Shown: positions 63,970 to 64,000 of the stretch, in pieces
Numbering within the stretch: position 1 is the stretch's first letter
Layout: each line of letters starts with the position of its first letter
Assembly (NCBI GenBank): GCA_947000775.1
Contig: CAMQGK010000327.1
Coordinates: forward strand, 15,337,501 to 15,401,500
Reading direction: 5' to 3'
Origin: Pterois miles
Taxonomy: Eukaryota; Chordata; Actinopteri; Perciformes; Scorpaenidae
DNA length: 64,000 nucleotides
Translations under genes and position numbers: made by a program
Notes under the pieces: generated by a model
Seen by the model: the letters and a program-made list of their open reading frames with translations, nothing else
What the model was told of the DNA's origin: nothing
Databases searched by the model: none

Positions 63970-64000
63970 TTCTCAGTGGAGGCAGGCATGTTTTCTTCAA

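Overview
This window is nuclear DNA from a teleost fish, most likely a spiny-rayed (percomorph) species. The evidence is intron-rich vertebrate genes with GT-AG introns, a fish-type preprocholecystokinin, very long CA microsatellites, and many copies of fish-type tRNA-derived SINEs, hAT-like MITEs and a dead Tc1-like transposon. No bacterial, organellar or viral gene was recognised.

Three protein genes can be assembled exon by exon, with phases that close. (1) A cholecystokinin gene (cck, + strand, about 7460-11850): promoter with TATA box, non-coding exon 1 and three coding exons giving a 135-residue prohormone with the amidated octapeptide DYQGWMDF. (2) mroh1 (minus strand, coding 47698 down to 19209): 44 coding exons that join without a break into a 1662-residue HEAT-repeat protein. 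A separate 5' UTR exon lies near 48428-48520. (3) A neural cell adhesion molecule-family gene (minus strand, 58758 down to 52418): 16 coding exons, about 706 residues, with signal peptide, four Ig domains, two fibronectin III domains, one membrane span and a short tail. NCAM1 and NCAM2 have five Ig domains.

Layout: 1-7300 intergenic and repeat-rich; 7.3-11.9 kb cck; 11.9-19.2 kb intergenic, with the 3' ends of cck and mroh1 facing each other; 19.2-48.5 kb mroh1, with many transposons in its introns; 48.5-52.4 kb intergenic (tandem repeats and AT-rich DNA); 52.4-58.8 kb the NCAM-like gene, on the same strand as mroh1 and upstream of it; 59-64 kb intergenic, with a Tc1-like remnant between two inverted SINEs. 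The three genes have no obvious shared pathway: a secreted peptide hormone, an intracellular HEAT-repeat protein and a cell-surface adhesion protein.

The points most worth a second look concern how repeats meet gene structure. A SINE tail appears to supply the pyrimidine tract for an NCAM-like exon, the cck signal-peptide exon is squeezed between a CT and a CA microsatellite, and two mroh1 splice donors run directly into CA repeats. No wholly new molecular system is evident.
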